DNA of 64,000 nt from Microbacterium sp. T2.11-28 (GCF_950097975.1 NZ_CATNHF010000032.1:62001-126000); one strand, 5' to 3'; counted from the stretch's first letter, positions 50,254-59,798 are shown. Notes: generated from the sequence alone by a model not told the origin. A program made the numbers and translations.

Positions 50254-50478
50254 ATGAGTGAGCTCCTCGCGGGTCCACATTTCTGGATTCTCCTCCTGAG
50301 TCTGGGCTACATGAGCTTCGTGGTGGCCACGATCGTCCGCGTCGTAGGCACCGCCGACATTTCGGCCCCCGCTCGAGTGGCGTGGATTGCGGCGGTTGTG
50401 GCAGTACCGCTGGGCGGTGCGCTTGTCTTCTGGGGTGCACGAGGGTCCCGCAAGGGGCGGTCGACAAGCGCCATGTAG
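50254..50478 (+). CDS. small membrane protein, possibly PLDc_N type
   Basis: Protein of 74 residues with two membrane helices (about 8-30 and 42-61). The second segment, PARVAWIAAVVAVPLGGALV, followed by FWGAR, resembles the phospholipase-D N-terminal (PLDc_N) helical pair, but without the usual second proline-glycine pattern being certain. Second gene of the cassette. Confidence 0.6.
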   Translation: MSELLAGPHFWILLLSLGYMSFVVATIVRVVGTADISAPARVAWIAAVVAVPLGGALVFWGARGSRKGRSTSAM

Positions 50479-50533
50479 CCGACGGCATCCGTTGGGAGGG
50501 GTCACTGTCATTGCCCATCCCGCGGGGTCTCGC

Positions 50534-50574
50534 CGAACCCACACGATCCATGCCGTCCGGATCGTGTGGGTTCG
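50534..50574. terminator. 16-base perfect hairpin
   Basis: CGAACCCACACGATCC, loop of nine, GGATCGTGTGGGTTCG. Perfect arms between the second and third copy of the CCCATCCC repeat. Probably ends transcripts from both convergent sides; no T run. Confidence 0.55.
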
Positions 50575-50611
50575 TTCATCCCACGGGGTCTGGCCGATAT
50601 CCTCACTGATC

Positions 50612-50692
50612 GCCGAGCCGCCACGAAATGTGCCGAGCCGACACGTTTCGGGGCGCAGAAGCGTGGCGGCTCGGGGGAAGCGTGGCGGCTCG
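50612..50692. repeat. direct-direct-inverted-inverted element C
   Basis: GCCGAGCCGCCACG at 50612, GCCGAGCCGACACG at 50632, then inverted CGTGGCGGCTCG at 50662-50673 and 50681-50692. Lies 14 bases beyond the stop (50706) of the GH35 gene. Confidence 0.7.
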
Positions 50693-50705
50693 CAGGGTTA
50701 GCGGG

Positions 50706-52958
50706 TCAGGCGAGCGGATGCCACGGCGTGCGCGTGCGGAGTGACACCGAATCCACGGACAACAGGTCGGGAGCGGCGGCGGCGCGGCGGGCGGCGGCGC
50801 GCGGCGGGAGCCACACGGTCGACCGGACCGACAGGGGGAGCACATGGAGCGTCACGGTGCTCGCGGGCGTCGCCCCGACGTCGGGCAGGGAGATCGACCA
50901 GCGCTCGCCGTCCCAGAACCGGTCGTCGACGACCACGCCGTCGACCCGCAGCTGGGCGACGTCCCCGCCGCAGTCGACGTCAAGCACTGCGTCGCCCTCC
51001 CACGCGTCGGGTTCGAGCGCGAACACCGCGGCATCCGCGTCGAGCACCTGCGCGGCCGGGGCGCGATGTCGCGGTCCCCCGAAGCCGTGGTCGTCCGGAA
51101 CCGGCGCCGCGGCCCGCATCGCCGCCACTGTGACGGGGCGGGCGGGTGACGGCCCCACCACGGCGATCTCGCGCCACTCGCCCACGGCTGCGTCGTACCG
51201 GCGGAGCCACGTGGCGTCCCGCACGGCCACCGCGTCGTCGTCCCACGCGAGCTCACCGTCGGTCTCGTACACGTCGTCGCCCCGCACCCACACCCGGTCG
51301 GCGTCGGCCAGCACGAGGAGGTGCCCCCGCCCGAGCGGATGCCGTCCCACGCCCACCGTACGCGGCTCCTCGCCGTCGACGCAGAACTCCACGTCGACCC
51401 CCGGCGTCACCGCCACCACGAGCGTCGGACCGTCACCGTCCGCGCCGCCCGTGCCGATGCCACCCGGGAGGAGCGTCACCGCGGATGCCGTCACCCACCG
51501 CACGCGCGGCGCATCGGGGCCGGTGCCCAGCCGCAGCCCGACGGGCCACCGCGCGAGCGTGCCGGCGGGGATGTCGACGCGCCGCGACGGCAGCACGATC
51601 GTCTCGGCGTCGAGCCCGACGGCGAGCTGCACTCCGGCGACGGGCTCCACCTGCTCGTACGGCTGGTGGTGGCTGACGAAGACGAACGCCTCGTCGCCGT
51701 CGGACCGCAGCGCCCAGCGAAGCGTCGCCCGGTCGGCGAGTCCCGACGCGAGCACCTCCGGCAGCGACGACGTCATCCTCCCGAGCCGGTCGCCGAACGA
51801 GGCGAGGAACGCGTGCTGCGCGCGAAGGGCGTGCGCCGACGCGTGGAGGTCGCCGGACTGCCCGATCGGCGCGTGGAAGTCGTAGCCGAGCTCGGGGAGG
51901 TCGTTGGGGTATCCGGTGTCCTGCGACTCCTGGAGTCCTCGGCCGGGGTTCCGCCCGCCCGCGAACATGTAGTAGCCCTGCCAGGCCGAGCCGTTCCCGA
52001 TCTTGACGTGGGCCAGAGCCGCGACGTCGCGTGCGGCGAGCACCGGCCTCCGGTGATAGGCGGTGGCCATGCCGGAGCCCAGCTCGCACGTGGCCGGCGG
52101 GAAGCCGTGGAGGTCTGCGCGGCGGCTGGCGGGTCCGTCGTCGGCGGCGAAGCCCTGGCTCGCGCGGACGTCCTCGCCGACGCCCGGGTCGTCCCAGTCG
52201 TGCGAGGCGAAGAAGTGCGCGCGGAAGTTCGGCTGCCACCCGCCGTCGGGATCGACCCAGAAGCCGTCGGCGTATCCCCCGAACAGGGGGACGACCTCGC
52301 CCGGCGGCAGCTGCGCGCCGCCCCAGGCGGTCGCCGTCCACAGCGGCGCGGACATCCCCGCCTCGCGCGCCAGGCGGATGAGCGTCGAGAGGTGCTCGGG
52401 TCGGTCGTACAGCTCGTTCTCGACCTGGATGCCGATGATCGGACCTCCGGGGCGCGCGCGCCCGTCGAGGGCGCCCGCCAGCTGCCCGAACCACTCCCGG
52501 ACGAGGGCGAGGTAGGCCGGATCGTCGGTGCGATGGTGCACGCCGGCGTCCTGCACCCAGTCCGGGAAGCCGCCGTGGCGGGCCTCGCCGTGCGCCCACG
52601 GGCCGATGCGGAGCACCAGCTCGAGTCCCGCCGATTCCACGTCGTCGACGAACGCGGCCACGTCGAGGTCGCCGTCGAACCGGGGCCGCCCGCGTTCGGC
52701 GACGTGGTGGTTCCAGAAGACGTACGTCGAGGCGACGGTCACTCCGAGCGCCCGCAGCTGCCGCAGCCGCTCCGCCCAGCGCGCCCGGGGCATCCGGCTG
52801 TAGTGAAGCTCGCCCGACACCGGCACGATCGGGACGCCGTCTCGGAAGACGGCGCGATCGGTCAGCGTCAGGCCGCGCCCGTGCTCGCCCGCCGTGGGGA
52901 GCGCGGCGGTGGTCTCGGGTGCGGACCACGCGCGGTGGCGGACGGTGAGGACGGTCAT
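50706..52958 (-). CDS. GH35 family beta-galactosidase
   Basis: Protein of 750 residues. GH35 barrel with VSGELHYSRMPRARW opening, acid/base E182 (IQVENELYD) and probable nucleophile E292 (ATCELGSGM). Beta-sandwich domains follow to the C-terminus. No signal peptide, so intracellular. Start at 52958 is chosen over a longer frame because it leaves 28 bases to the upstream serine hydrolase stop. Likely releases galactose from imported plant oligosaccharides. Confidence 0.92.
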   Translation of the reverse strand: MTVLTVRHRAWSAPETTAALPTAGEHGRGLTLTDRAVFRDGVPIVPVSGELHYSRMPRARWAERLRQLRALGVTVASTYVFWNHHVAERGRPRFDGDLDVAAFVDDVESAGLELVLRIGPWAHGEARHGGFPDWVQDAGVHHRTDDPAYLALVREWFGQLAGALDGRARPGGPIIGIQVENELYDRPEHLSTLIRLAREAGMSAPLWTATAWGGAQLPPGEVVPLFGGYADGFWVDPDGGWQPNFRAHFFASHDWDDPGVGEDVRASQGFAADDGPASRRADLHGFPPATCELGSGMATAYHRRPVLAARDVAALAHVKIGNGSAWQGYYMFAGGRNPGRGLQESQDTGYPNDLPELGYDFHAPIGQSGDLHASAHALRAQHAFLASFGDRLGRMTSSLPEVLASGLADRATLRWALRSDGDEAFVFVSHHQPYEQVEPVAGVQLAVGLDAETIVLPSRRVDIPAGTLARWPVGLRLGTGPDAPRVRWVTASAVTLLPGGIGTGGADGDGPTLVVAVTPGVDVEFCVDGEEPRTVGVGRHPLGRGHLLVLADADRVWVRGDDVYETDGELAWDDDAVAVRDATWLRRYDAAVGEWREIAVVGPSPARPVTVAAMRAAAPVPDDHGFGGPRHRAPAAQVLDADAAVFALEPDAWEGDAVLDVDCGGDVAQLRVDGVVVDDRFWDGERWSISLPDVGATPASTVTLHVLPLSVRSTVWLPPRAAARRAAAAPDLLSVDSVSLRTRTPWHPLA

Positions 52959-52986
52959 GCCGGTGCCGATCGGGACGGAGGGGCGG

Positions 52987-53997
52987 TCAGAGGGCGGAGA
53001 CGATCGCGTTGTCGATGCGATCGATGTCGACGCCCGGGCGCTCGGCACGGCTGGTGAGGAGCACCCAGGCCACCCCGGCGCCGGGATGGACCCAGAACTC
53101 GGTGCCCGCCCAGCCGCCGTGACCGTAGGTGTCGCGGTCGATCAGTCCCGGCGCGCGCGTGCGCAGGTTCCAGGTGAAGCCCCAGTCCTGACCTCGGGCG
53201 GCGGGATAGGGATCGAGGCGCGGGATGTCGCCGGTGAGCGGGCGCAGCATCATGTCGAGGGTCGCGGGTTTGAGGATGCCGTCGCGCGCGCCGCCGTGGA
53301 TGCGCAGCAGCTCGGTGCCGAGGCGGAGGAGGTCGTCGGCGCGCCCGAACAGCCCCGCACCCGGGGAGCGCGTCGCGGTGAAGCGCTCGAGGTCGAGGCC
53401 GGCGGCGGCCGCGTCGGGCAGCGAGACGGCCGTCTCGGGGTCGAGCGTCAGACCCGTCGCGCCGATCTCGTTCGCCCACGCCGTCACGCCGGCGTCCCAG
53501 CTGACTCCCGTCGCGTGCTCGTGGAGGGCGGCGACGCCTTCGAAGGCGATCGTCGAGTACCGGGACATCGTGCCGGCGGCGAAGTCCCGGTCGCGGCGGA
53601 GCAGCTCCTCGCGCGGCGGCAGCGGCGAGTCCATCGGCGGCTCGGAGATGCCCGAGGTGTGACTCACGAGGTGGCGCAGACGCACGACGTCGTCGCGGTG
53701 CGCACCGAACGACGGGAGCGCGTCGGCGAGCGGGGCGGTCGACGAGAGGAGCCCGCGCTCGATCGCGCGCGCGGCCGCGATCCCGAGCAGCGGCTTGGTG
53801 ATCGAGAAGAGCCGGTAGGTGTCGTCGACGGTGACGGGCCGGCGCCGGGATCCGCCGAGATCGTCGGTGCCGAAGGCGTCGACGGCGACGGTGCCCTCCG
53901 CGGTCGCGATGCCCAGGATCGCCGACGGGAGGCGCTCGGCCTCCACGTGCGCGCGTACCAGGTCGAAAGCCGCGTCGACGCGGACGGGGGAGGTCAT
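52987..53997 (-). CDS. serine hydrolase (beta-lactamase family)
   Basis: Protein of 336 residues with SITK (FSITKP) as SxxK, YST (SRYSTIAF) as the second motif and HGG (YGHGGWAG) as the third. No signal peptide. Class C beta-lactamase/esterase EstB-like; de-esterification of sugars is plausible given the GH35 gene behind it. Divergent from the DUF6807 gene. Confidence 0.88.
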   Translation of the reverse strand: MTSPVRVDAAFDLVRAHVEAERLPSAILGIATAEGTVAVDAFGTDDLGGSRRRPVTVDDTYRLFSITKPLLGIAAARAIERGLLSSTAPLADALPSFGAHRDDVVRLRHLVSHTSGISEPPMDSPLPPREELLRRDRDFAAGTMSRYSTIAFEGVAALHEHATGVSWDAGVTAWANEIGATGLTLDPETAVSLPDAAAAGLDLERFTATRSPGAGLFGRADDLLRLGTELLRIHGGARDGILKPATLDMMLRPLTGDIPRLDPYPAARGQDWGFTWNLRTRAPGLIDRDTYGHGGWAGTEFWVHPGAGVAWVLLTSRAERPGVDIDRIDNAIVSAL

Positions 53998-54027
53998 GCG
54001 CCCAGCCTATGACGCGCGAGGCGGGTC

Positions 54028-54059
54028 GGATAGCGCTTTCCGGAGTGAGGATCTATCGT
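54028..54059 (+). promoter_or_regulatory. LacI-type operator and promoter of the DUF6807-Gfo unit
   Basis: GGATAGCGCTTTCC at 54028-54041, 13 of 14 to the consensus GGAAAGCGCTTTCC, followed by a -10-like TATCGT at 54054-54059. Sits between the divergent serine hydrolase and DUF6807 genes, so it may govern both. Confidence 0.6.
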
Positions 54060-54090
54060 GGACGCGACACCGGCTCGACGAGGAGGCCCC

Positions 54091-55179
54091 ATGCAGTTCG
54101 CCGACGACGGCATCGCTCGCCTGATTCTGCGCACCGACCGCGCAGGCGACGGGCCTGCTGCGGGCGACGGGCCGGGCGCGGGCGACGGAGTCATCCTCGC
54201 CGAGTACATCTATGCGCCCACCGAGCCGCAGGTCGAATCGCCGCGCCCGTACGCGCTGCTGCGCACCCTCGACGGGGCGGCGGTGACCGCCTACCGCCCG
54301 GCCGACCACGTGTGGCACAAGGGACTGTCGTTGGCCCTGCCGGTGGTGGGGCACGAGAACTTCTGGGGCGGGCCGACCTACGTGCACGGCGAGGGGTACC
54401 TGCAGCAGGCCAACAACGGTGCGCAGGTGCACCGGACATTCCGTCACACCGCTGCCGCATGTGTCGCACGCGTGGACGAGACGCTCGACTGGGTGACCGA
54501 GGACGGACGCACGGTGCTCGCGGAGGAGCGGACGCTGACCGCGCGCCGCCTCGACGCCGGCACGGGGGCGTGGGCGCTCACGTGGCGCAGTGCGCTCCGG
54601 AACGTCACGTCAGAGCCCCTCGGCTTCGGCTCGCCCACCTCGAAGGGGCGCGACAACGCGGGATACGCCGGGATCTTCTGGCGGGGACCCGCGGCGTGGA
54701 CGGGAGGGGAGATCCTCGGTCCCGGCGGCCCGGCCGGAGACTCCGCGCGGGGGACCTCCGCGCCGTGGCTCGCCTTCGTCGCCCCCGACCGGTCGGCGGG
54801 CGTGCTGATGCTCGACGCCACGGCATCCCCGTCTCCCGCCGGCCACCCCTGGTTCGCCCGCAGCGAGGAGTACGCCGGACTGAACCCCGCGCCGTTCTTC
54901 TCCCGCGAGACCGTGCTCCCGCCCGGCGACACGCTCGTCCTGGCCGCCGCGGTCGTGGTCGGCACCGCGGTCGTCGCGGATCTCGCGTCGACGGCGGGCG
55001 CCGCCCTGGTGACCGAGCTGCGCACCGCCGGCGCCGACCCCACCGGACTCGGAGAAATCCCGCAGATTCGCAGTGCGGCGCACCGGGTCTCCGAATCCGG
55101 CGACGAACTCCGAATCCGCGCCGGCCGCACCGCCGGCATCCACGCCCCCGGCACCGATCTCGATAAGGACCCCGCATGA
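54091..55179 (+). CDS. PmoA family (DUF6807) protein
   Basis: Protein of 362 residues. Patterns RPYALLRTLDGAAVTAYRP, DHVWHKGLSLALPVVGHENF and GWHxxx-like beta-sandwich strands are those of the PmoA/DUF6807 family, found in plant-glycan and oxidative sugar loci of actinobacteria and Bacteroidota; activity unknown. Start 54091 follows GAGGAGG. Overlaps the Gfo gene by four bases. Confidence 0.85.
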   Translation: MQFADDGIARLILRTDRAGDGPAAGDGPGAGDGVILAEYIYAPTEPQVESPRPYALLRTLDGAAVTAYRPADHVWHKGLSLALPVVGHENFWGGPTYVHGEGYLQQANNGAQVHRTFRHTAAACVARVDETLDWVTEDGRTVLAEERTLTARRLDAGTGAWALTWRSALRNVTSEPLGFGSPTSKGRDNAGYAGIFWRGPAAWTGGEILGPGGPAGDSARGTSAPWLAFVAPDRSAGVLMLDATASPSPAGHPWFARSEEYAGLNPAPFFSRETVLPPGDTLVLAAAVVVGTAVVADLASTAGAALVTELRTAGADPTGLGEIPQIRSAAHRVSESGDELRIRAGRTAGIHAPGTDLDKDPA

Positions 55180-56279
55180 CCGCGACCCTGCGCTGCGCGA
55201 TTGTCGGCACCGGCGCCGTCGCGCACCTGCACGCGCGCGCCGTCGGTGCGCATCCGCGCGCCGAGCTCGTCGCCGTGACCGACCTCAGCCGCACGACGGC
55301 CGAGGAGTTCGCGGCCCGATGGGCGACGCGTGCCCCGGGGCCCGCCGTCTACGACACCCTCGACGAGCTGCTCGCGGCGGAGTCGCCCGACGTCGTGCTC
55401 GTCTGCACGCCCCCTGCCGCCCATCGCGCGCAGACCCTCGCCGCCTTCGCGGCCGGTGCCCACGTCGTGGTCGAGAAGCCGCCGGCGCCCTCGCTGGACG
55501 AACTCGACGACATGCGGGCGGCGGCCGATGCGGCGGACCGGCGTCTGGCGGTGGTCTTCCAGCAGCGCACGGGGACGGCGGCGGCCCACGTGCGCGCGCT
55601 GCTGCGGTCCGGGGCGCTCGGCCGCCCGCTCCTGGCCGTCTGCCAGACGCTCTGGTACCGCGACGAGGAGTACTTCGCCGTGCCGTGGCGGGGCAGGTGG
55701 GAGACCGAGGGGGGCGGGACCACGCTCGGCCACGGCATCCATCAGCTCGACCTGCTCTGCTTCCTGCTGGGGGACTGGTCCGCGGTGCAGGGCCGGCTGT
55801 GGCGGCTGGACCGCGAGACGCAGACAGAGGACGCGTCGACGGCGACGGTGACCTTCGCGAGCGGCGTCGTCGCCCAGGTCGTGACCAGCGCCGTCTCGCC
55901 GCGGCAGACGAGCTCCCTCCGCATCGACGCGCAGCGCGCGACGGTCACCGTGGATCACCTCTACGGGCACGGGCACGAGAACTGGCGCGTGACCCCGGCG
56001 CCCGGCTACGAGGACGAGTCCGACGCCTGGGACCTCCCCGCCGTCGAGGAGCGCAGCGACCATGCGCCGCTGCTGCGCGACGTGTTCGACGCCCTGCTGT
56101 CGGGCGAGCCGCTGCCTCCCTCCGCCGACGAGCCGGCGCGGTCGCTCGAGCTCGTCGCCGCGATCTACGCCTCGGCCGCGGCAGACGGCGCGGTCGTGAC
56201 GCCCGCCGATCTCGCCAGGCATCCGACGCACCGGGCGGGTTTCGCGAGTCCCGTCACGGACATGCGCGACGTGCGCTGA
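55176..56279 (+). CDS. Gfo/Idh/MocA family oxidoreductase 1
   Basis: NAD(P)-dependent sugar dehydrogenase of 367 residues. Rossmann motif CAIVGTGAVAHLHARAV, EKPP motif (VVVEKPPAP) and the C-terminal alpha/beta domain with a GHGIHQLDLL histidine pair. Works on a sugar or sugar glycoside, often at C3. Coupled to the DUF6807 gene. Confidence 0.9.
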   Translation: MTATLRCAIVGTGAVAHLHARAVGAHPRAELVAVTDLSRTTAEEFAARWATRAPGPAVYDTLDELLAAESPDVVLVCTPPAAHRAQTLAAFAAGAHVVVEKPPAPSLDELDDMRAAADAADRRLAVVFQQRTGTAAAHVRALLRSGALGRPLLAVCQTLWYRDEEYFAVPWRGRWETEGGGTTLGHGIHQLDLLCFLLGDWSAVQGRLWRLDRETQTEDASTATVTFASGVVAQVVTSAVSPRQTSSLRIDAQRATVTVDHLYGHGHENWRVTPAPGYEDESDAWDLPAVEERSDHAPLLRDVFDALLSGEPLPPSADEPARSLELVAAIYASAAADGAVVTPADLARHPTHRAGFASPVTDMRDVR

Positions 56280-56412
56280 CCTCTCGCGCCGACCGAGCCC
56301 CGCACCCCGCCCGCGGGTCACATCGTCGCGTGCGGCGCGCCGGGCGCGGTCGGTAGCATGGCGAGGCTGTGACCGGTATCAGGGCGGGCGCGGCGAGCGG
56401 GCGATCACGGAC

Positions 56413-56481
56413 GGAAAGCGATTTCCGAGATTCCTTGCAAAACGATTCAACGCGTAGTACGGTAACCGGCAAGCGCTTTCC
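56413..56481 (+). promoter_or_regulatory. promoter with three operator-like sites before the second ABC operon
   Basis: -35 TTGCAA (56435-56440), 17-base spacer, -10 TACGGT (56458-56463). GGAAAGCGATTTCC (56413-56426) lies upstream of the -35 and GGCAAGCGCTTTCC (56468-56481) over the start site. AAACGATTCAA (56440-56450) in the spacer equals the core of the rhamnose LacI operator. Two different LacI-type inputs are suggested. Confidence 0.65.
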
Positions 56482-56568
56482 CGATGCATCAGACAGCGCT
56501 CACCGCACACACGGACAACGAGCGTCCGCAGCACACTCGGAACACGGACGTTCGAAGAGAGGACAAGG

Positions 56569-57852
56569 ATGTTCAGCACCAAGCGGGCCCTGGCCGCCGT
56601 CGCCGTCGCGACCGGCGCCGCCCTCGCCCTGGCCGGCTGCGCCGGCACCAGCGAGCCGGCGTCGTCGTTCGATCCGGACGAGAAGGTCACCCTGAACTTC
56701 ACGTGGTGGGGCAACGACGACCGCGCCGCCCGATACGAGGCGCTCATCGCCGCCTTCAACGAGGAATACCCCAACATCACGATCAACGGGCAGTTCACCG
56801 ACTTCCCGAGCTACTGGGAGAAGCGGCAGACCGAGGCGGCCGGCGGCGGCCTGCCCGACGTGTGGCAGTTCTCGGACAGCTACCTCCGCCAGTATGGCGA
56901 GCCCGGCTACGTCCTGGATCTCGCCACCGTCGCGGACTACATCGACTTCGACACCTTCGACGAGGCGCTGCTCGGCACGGGGCAGCTGAACGGCACGCAG
57001 TACTCCCTGCCGACGGGCTACAGCGCCTGGGCGAACTTCGTCAACGACGACATCATCGCCGCCAACGGCCTCACGGCGCCCGAGGGTGGAACCTCCTTCG
57101 AGGACTTCACCGCGTGGATGGCCGACGTGACCGAGAAGACCGGCGGCACGGTGTACGGCGGCACCGACGTCACCCAGCGCATCCAGACCTTCGAGCTCGT
57201 CCTGCGCGCCGAGGGCAAGAACCTCTACACCGAGGACGGGGAGCTCGGCTTCACCGAGGACGAGCTGAAGGCGTTCTGGGAGTCGGGTGCCGAGGCGCGC
57301 GACGGCATCACGGTGCCGCAGAGCAAGCTCGAGGAGATCACCCCGAAGTCCGGCTTCGGCGGCAACCTGACGGCCAGCGAGACCAGCTGGAGCAACTTCC
57401 TCGGCGGCTACCTCGCCGACTCGGGCGCCTCGTCCATCTCGCTCGTCGCGCCCCCGACGGCCCAGCCGGGCTCGAAGGACCTCTACCGCCAGGCCGGGCT
57501 GCAGATGGCGATCTCGGCCACCACCGAGCACCCCGAGGCCGCGGCGATCTTCCTCGACTACGTCGTCAACAGCGAGAAGGCCGGCGAGATCTTCGGCACG
57601 ACCCTCGGCTTCCCGGCGTCCTCGTCGAAGCTCGCGGGCGCGGTGCTGGAGGGGGCGGACAAGCAGGTCGCGGACTACCTCGACGCGGTCGCCGACCGCA
57701 TCGGCGACGCTCCGCCCGTGCCCGTGGTCGGGTACGGCGCGCTCGAGCAGAAGTTCTGGGACCTCGGCAAGGCGCTGGGTCTCGGCGCGATCAGCGTGGA
57801 CGATGCCGTCAAGCAGTTCTTCGACGAGGCGAACGTCGTCCTGCAGGGCTGA
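56569..57852 (+). CDS. sugar ABC transporter substrate-binding lipoprotein
   Basis: Extracellular binding protein family 1, 427 residues. Lipobox LALAGC (C24), then VTLNFTWWGNDDRAARYEAL. Ligand probably a rhamnose- or galactose-containing oligosaccharide, from the surrounding genes. Heads an operon with two permeases and a YesL-like protein; no ATPase gene. Confidence 0.93.
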   Translation: MFSTKRALAAVAVATGAALALAGCAGTSEPASSFDPDEKVTLNFTWWGNDDRAARYEALIAAFNEEYPNITINGQFTDFPSYWEKRQTEAAGGGLPDVWQFSDSYLRQYGEPGYVLDLATVADYIDFDTFDEALLGTGQLNGTQYSLPTGYSAWANFVNDDIIAANGLTAPEGGTSFEDFTAWMADVTEKTGGTVYGGTDVTQRIQTFELVLRAEGKNLYTEDGELGFTEDELKAFWESGAEARDGITVPQSKLEEITPKSGFGGNLTASETSWSNFLGGYLADSGASSISLVAPPTAQPGSKDLYRQAGLQMAISATTEHPEAAAIFLDYVVNSEKAGEIFGTTLGFPASSSKLAGAVLEGADKQVADYLDAVADRIGDAPPVPVVGYGALEQKFWDLGKALGLGAISVDDAVKQFFDEANVVLQG

Positions 57853-57891
57853 GCGCCCGCAGTCGAGCACGCAGGCGAGCAAGGAGTGATC

Positions 57892-58884
57892 ATGGCAACG
57901 GATTCGGTCGCGACCACCGCGCGCCGTCAGACGGCCGAACCGGCCTCCCGCCCGGCGGACACCCGCCGGGCGGGAGGTGCCCCCCGCCGCCGCGGGAGCC
58001 TGCAGCGGCGCGAGGACGCCGCGGGGTACCTCTTCCTCTCGCCATGGCTCATCGGGTTCTTCCTGCTGACGGCAGGTCCGATGCTCTTCTCGCTGTACCT
58101 CGCGTTCACGAACTACAACATCTTCACGCCGCCGAAGTGGATCGGCCTCGGCAACTTCGAGCGGATGCTGCAGGACGACGTGTGGTGGGACTCGGTCCGC
58201 ATCACGCTCCTCTACGTCGTCGTCGGCACCCCGATCAAGCTCGCCGCGGCCCTCGGAGTCGCGATGCTGCTCAACTACCGCAGCCGGGGCACCGGGTTCT
58301 TCCGCTCGGCCTTCTACGCGCCGTCCCTCATCGGCGCGAGCGTCAGCATCGCGATCGTCTGGCGCGCCATGTTCTCCACCGGGGGTCCGGTCGACAGCTC
58401 GCTGAGCCTCTTCGGCATCGACATCGGCGGCTGGGTCGGCGTGCCGGCCCTCATCCTCCCGATGATGATCCTGCTGGCCGTCTGGCAGTTCGGCGCCCCG
58501 ATGGTCATCTTCCTCGCGGGTCTCAAGCAGGTTCCCCAGGAGCTCTACGAGGCCGCGTCGGTCGACGGCGCCGGCCCGTTCCGCAAGTTCCGCAGCGTCA
58601 CCCTCCCGATGCTCTCGCCCGTCATCTTCTTCAACCTGCTGCTGGAGATGATCCACGCGTTCCAGATCTTCGCGTCGGCCTACATCATCGGCTCCGGCAC
58701 GGGCGGGCCGGCCGGCGCCACCAACTTCTACACCGTGTACCTCTACACACGAGCGTTCACGAACAGCCAGATGGGCTACGCCTCGGCCATGGCGTGGGCG
58801 CTGCTCATCGTCGTCGCCCTGATCGCCTTCGTCATGTTCCGCACCTCGAACTCGTGGGTGCACTACGCGGGAGACAACCGATGA
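57892..58884 (+). CDS. sugar ABC transporter permease (MalF type)
   Basis: Permease of 330 residues, six helices, EAA loop YEAASVDGAGPFRKFRSVTL. ATG 57892 is preceded by AAGGAG; GTG at 57886 is an alternative. Overlaps the next permease by four bases. Confidence 0.93.
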   Translation: MATDSVATTARRQTAEPASRPADTRRAGGAPRRRGSLQRREDAAGYLFLSPWLIGFFLLTAGPMLFSLYLAFTNYNIFTPPKWIGLGNFERMLQDDVWWDSVRITLLYVVVGTPIKLAAALGVAMLLNYRSRGTGFFRSAFYAPSLIGASVSIAIVWRAMFSTGGPVDSSLSLFGIDIGGWVGVPALILPMMILLAVWQFGAPMVIFLAGLKQVPQELYEAASVDGAGPFRKFRSVTLPMLSPVIFFNLLLEMIHAFQIFASAYIIGSGTGGPAGATNFYTVYLYTRAFTNSQMGYASAMAWALLIVVALIAFVMFRTSNSWVHYAGDNR

Positions 58885-59798
58885 GCGCCACCGTCCCCGG
58901 TCTCGAGACCATCACGGCCGTCCTGCCGAAGGGGAAGACGCCCCCGCGCCGCCGCTTCGGAAAGCGCAGGACGTGGCAGACCGCGCTCTGGATCGTCGCG
59001 ATGGTGATCCTGACCGCGATCATCCTGTACCCGCTGGCGTGGATGTTCTCGGCCTCGTTCAAACCGACCGCCGAGTTCGGCGCGAACCAGTCCTTCCTCC
59101 CCGACGACCCGACGATCGACAACTACATCAAGGTGCTGGCCGGTGTCGGCGGGGTACCCCTGTGGCAGTTCTTCCTGAACTCGTTCATCCTGGCGATCGG
59201 CTCGGTGATCGGCACGGTGATCTCGGCGTCGCTCGCCGCGTACGCGTTCGCCCGGGTGCGCTTCCGGGGCAGCGGCGTCTGGTTCGCGATCATGATCGGC
59301 ACGCTGCTGCTGCCGTTCCACGTGCTGATCATCCCGCAGTACATGCTGTACCGGAACCTGGATCTGGTGGACACGTTCGTGCCGCTGCTGCTGGGCAAGT
59401 TCCTCGCCACCGAGGCGTTCTTCGTGTTCCTCATCGTGCAGTTCATCCGCGCCCTGCCGCGCGACATGGACGAGGCGGCGCGCATCGACGGCTGCGGGCA
59501 CGGGCGCATCTACTGGTCGATCATCCTGCCGCTGGTCAAGCCGGCGCTCGTGACGGCGTCGATCTTCGCGTTCATCTGGAGCTGGAACGACTTCCTCGGC
59601 CCGCTGCTCTACCTGAACTCCACCGATCTGTACCCGCTGCCGCTGGCACTGCGCGTCTTCAACGACCAGACCTCCACCTCCGACTACGGCGCGACGGTGG
59701 CGGTGTCGGTGCTGGCGCTGCTGCCGATCCTGCTCTTCTTCATCGTCTTCCAGCGCTTCCTGGTGGAGGGCGTCTCGACGCAGGGGCTGAAGGGATGA
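58881..59798 (+). CDS. sugar ABC transporter permease (MalG type)
   Basis: Permease of 305 residues, six helices, EAA-type loop DEAARIDGCGHGRIYWSIIL. ATGA overlaps at both ends couple it to its neighbours. Partner of the 57892 permease. Confidence 0.93.
   Translation: MSATVPGLETITAVLPKGKTPPRRRFGKRRTWQTALWIVAMVILTAIILYPLAWMFSASFKPTAEFGANQSFLPDDPTIDNYIKVLAGVGGVPLWQFFLNSFILAIGSVIGTVISASLAAYAFARVRFRGSGVWFAIMIGTLLLPFHVLIIPQYMLYRNLDLVDTFVPLLLGKFLATEAFFVFLIVQFIRALPRDMDEAARIDGCGHGRIYWSIILPLVKPALVTASIFAFIWSWNDFLGPLLYLNSTDLYPLPLALRVFNDQTSTSDYGATVAVSVLALLPILLFFIVFQRFLVEGVSTQGLKG

Larger units (their letters stand above)
49470..50597. mobile_element. two-gene cassette flanked by 26-bp direct repeats
   Basis: Copies containing CCCATCCCACGGGGTCTC lie at 49470-49495 and 50512-50537 (25 of 26 positions equal), with a third partial copy at 50575-50597. 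Between the first two sit two genes of lower GC. The repeats start eight bases after the LacI stop and lie between LacI and the GH35 gene. Looks like a cassette insertion; no recombinase is present. Confidence 0.5.
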
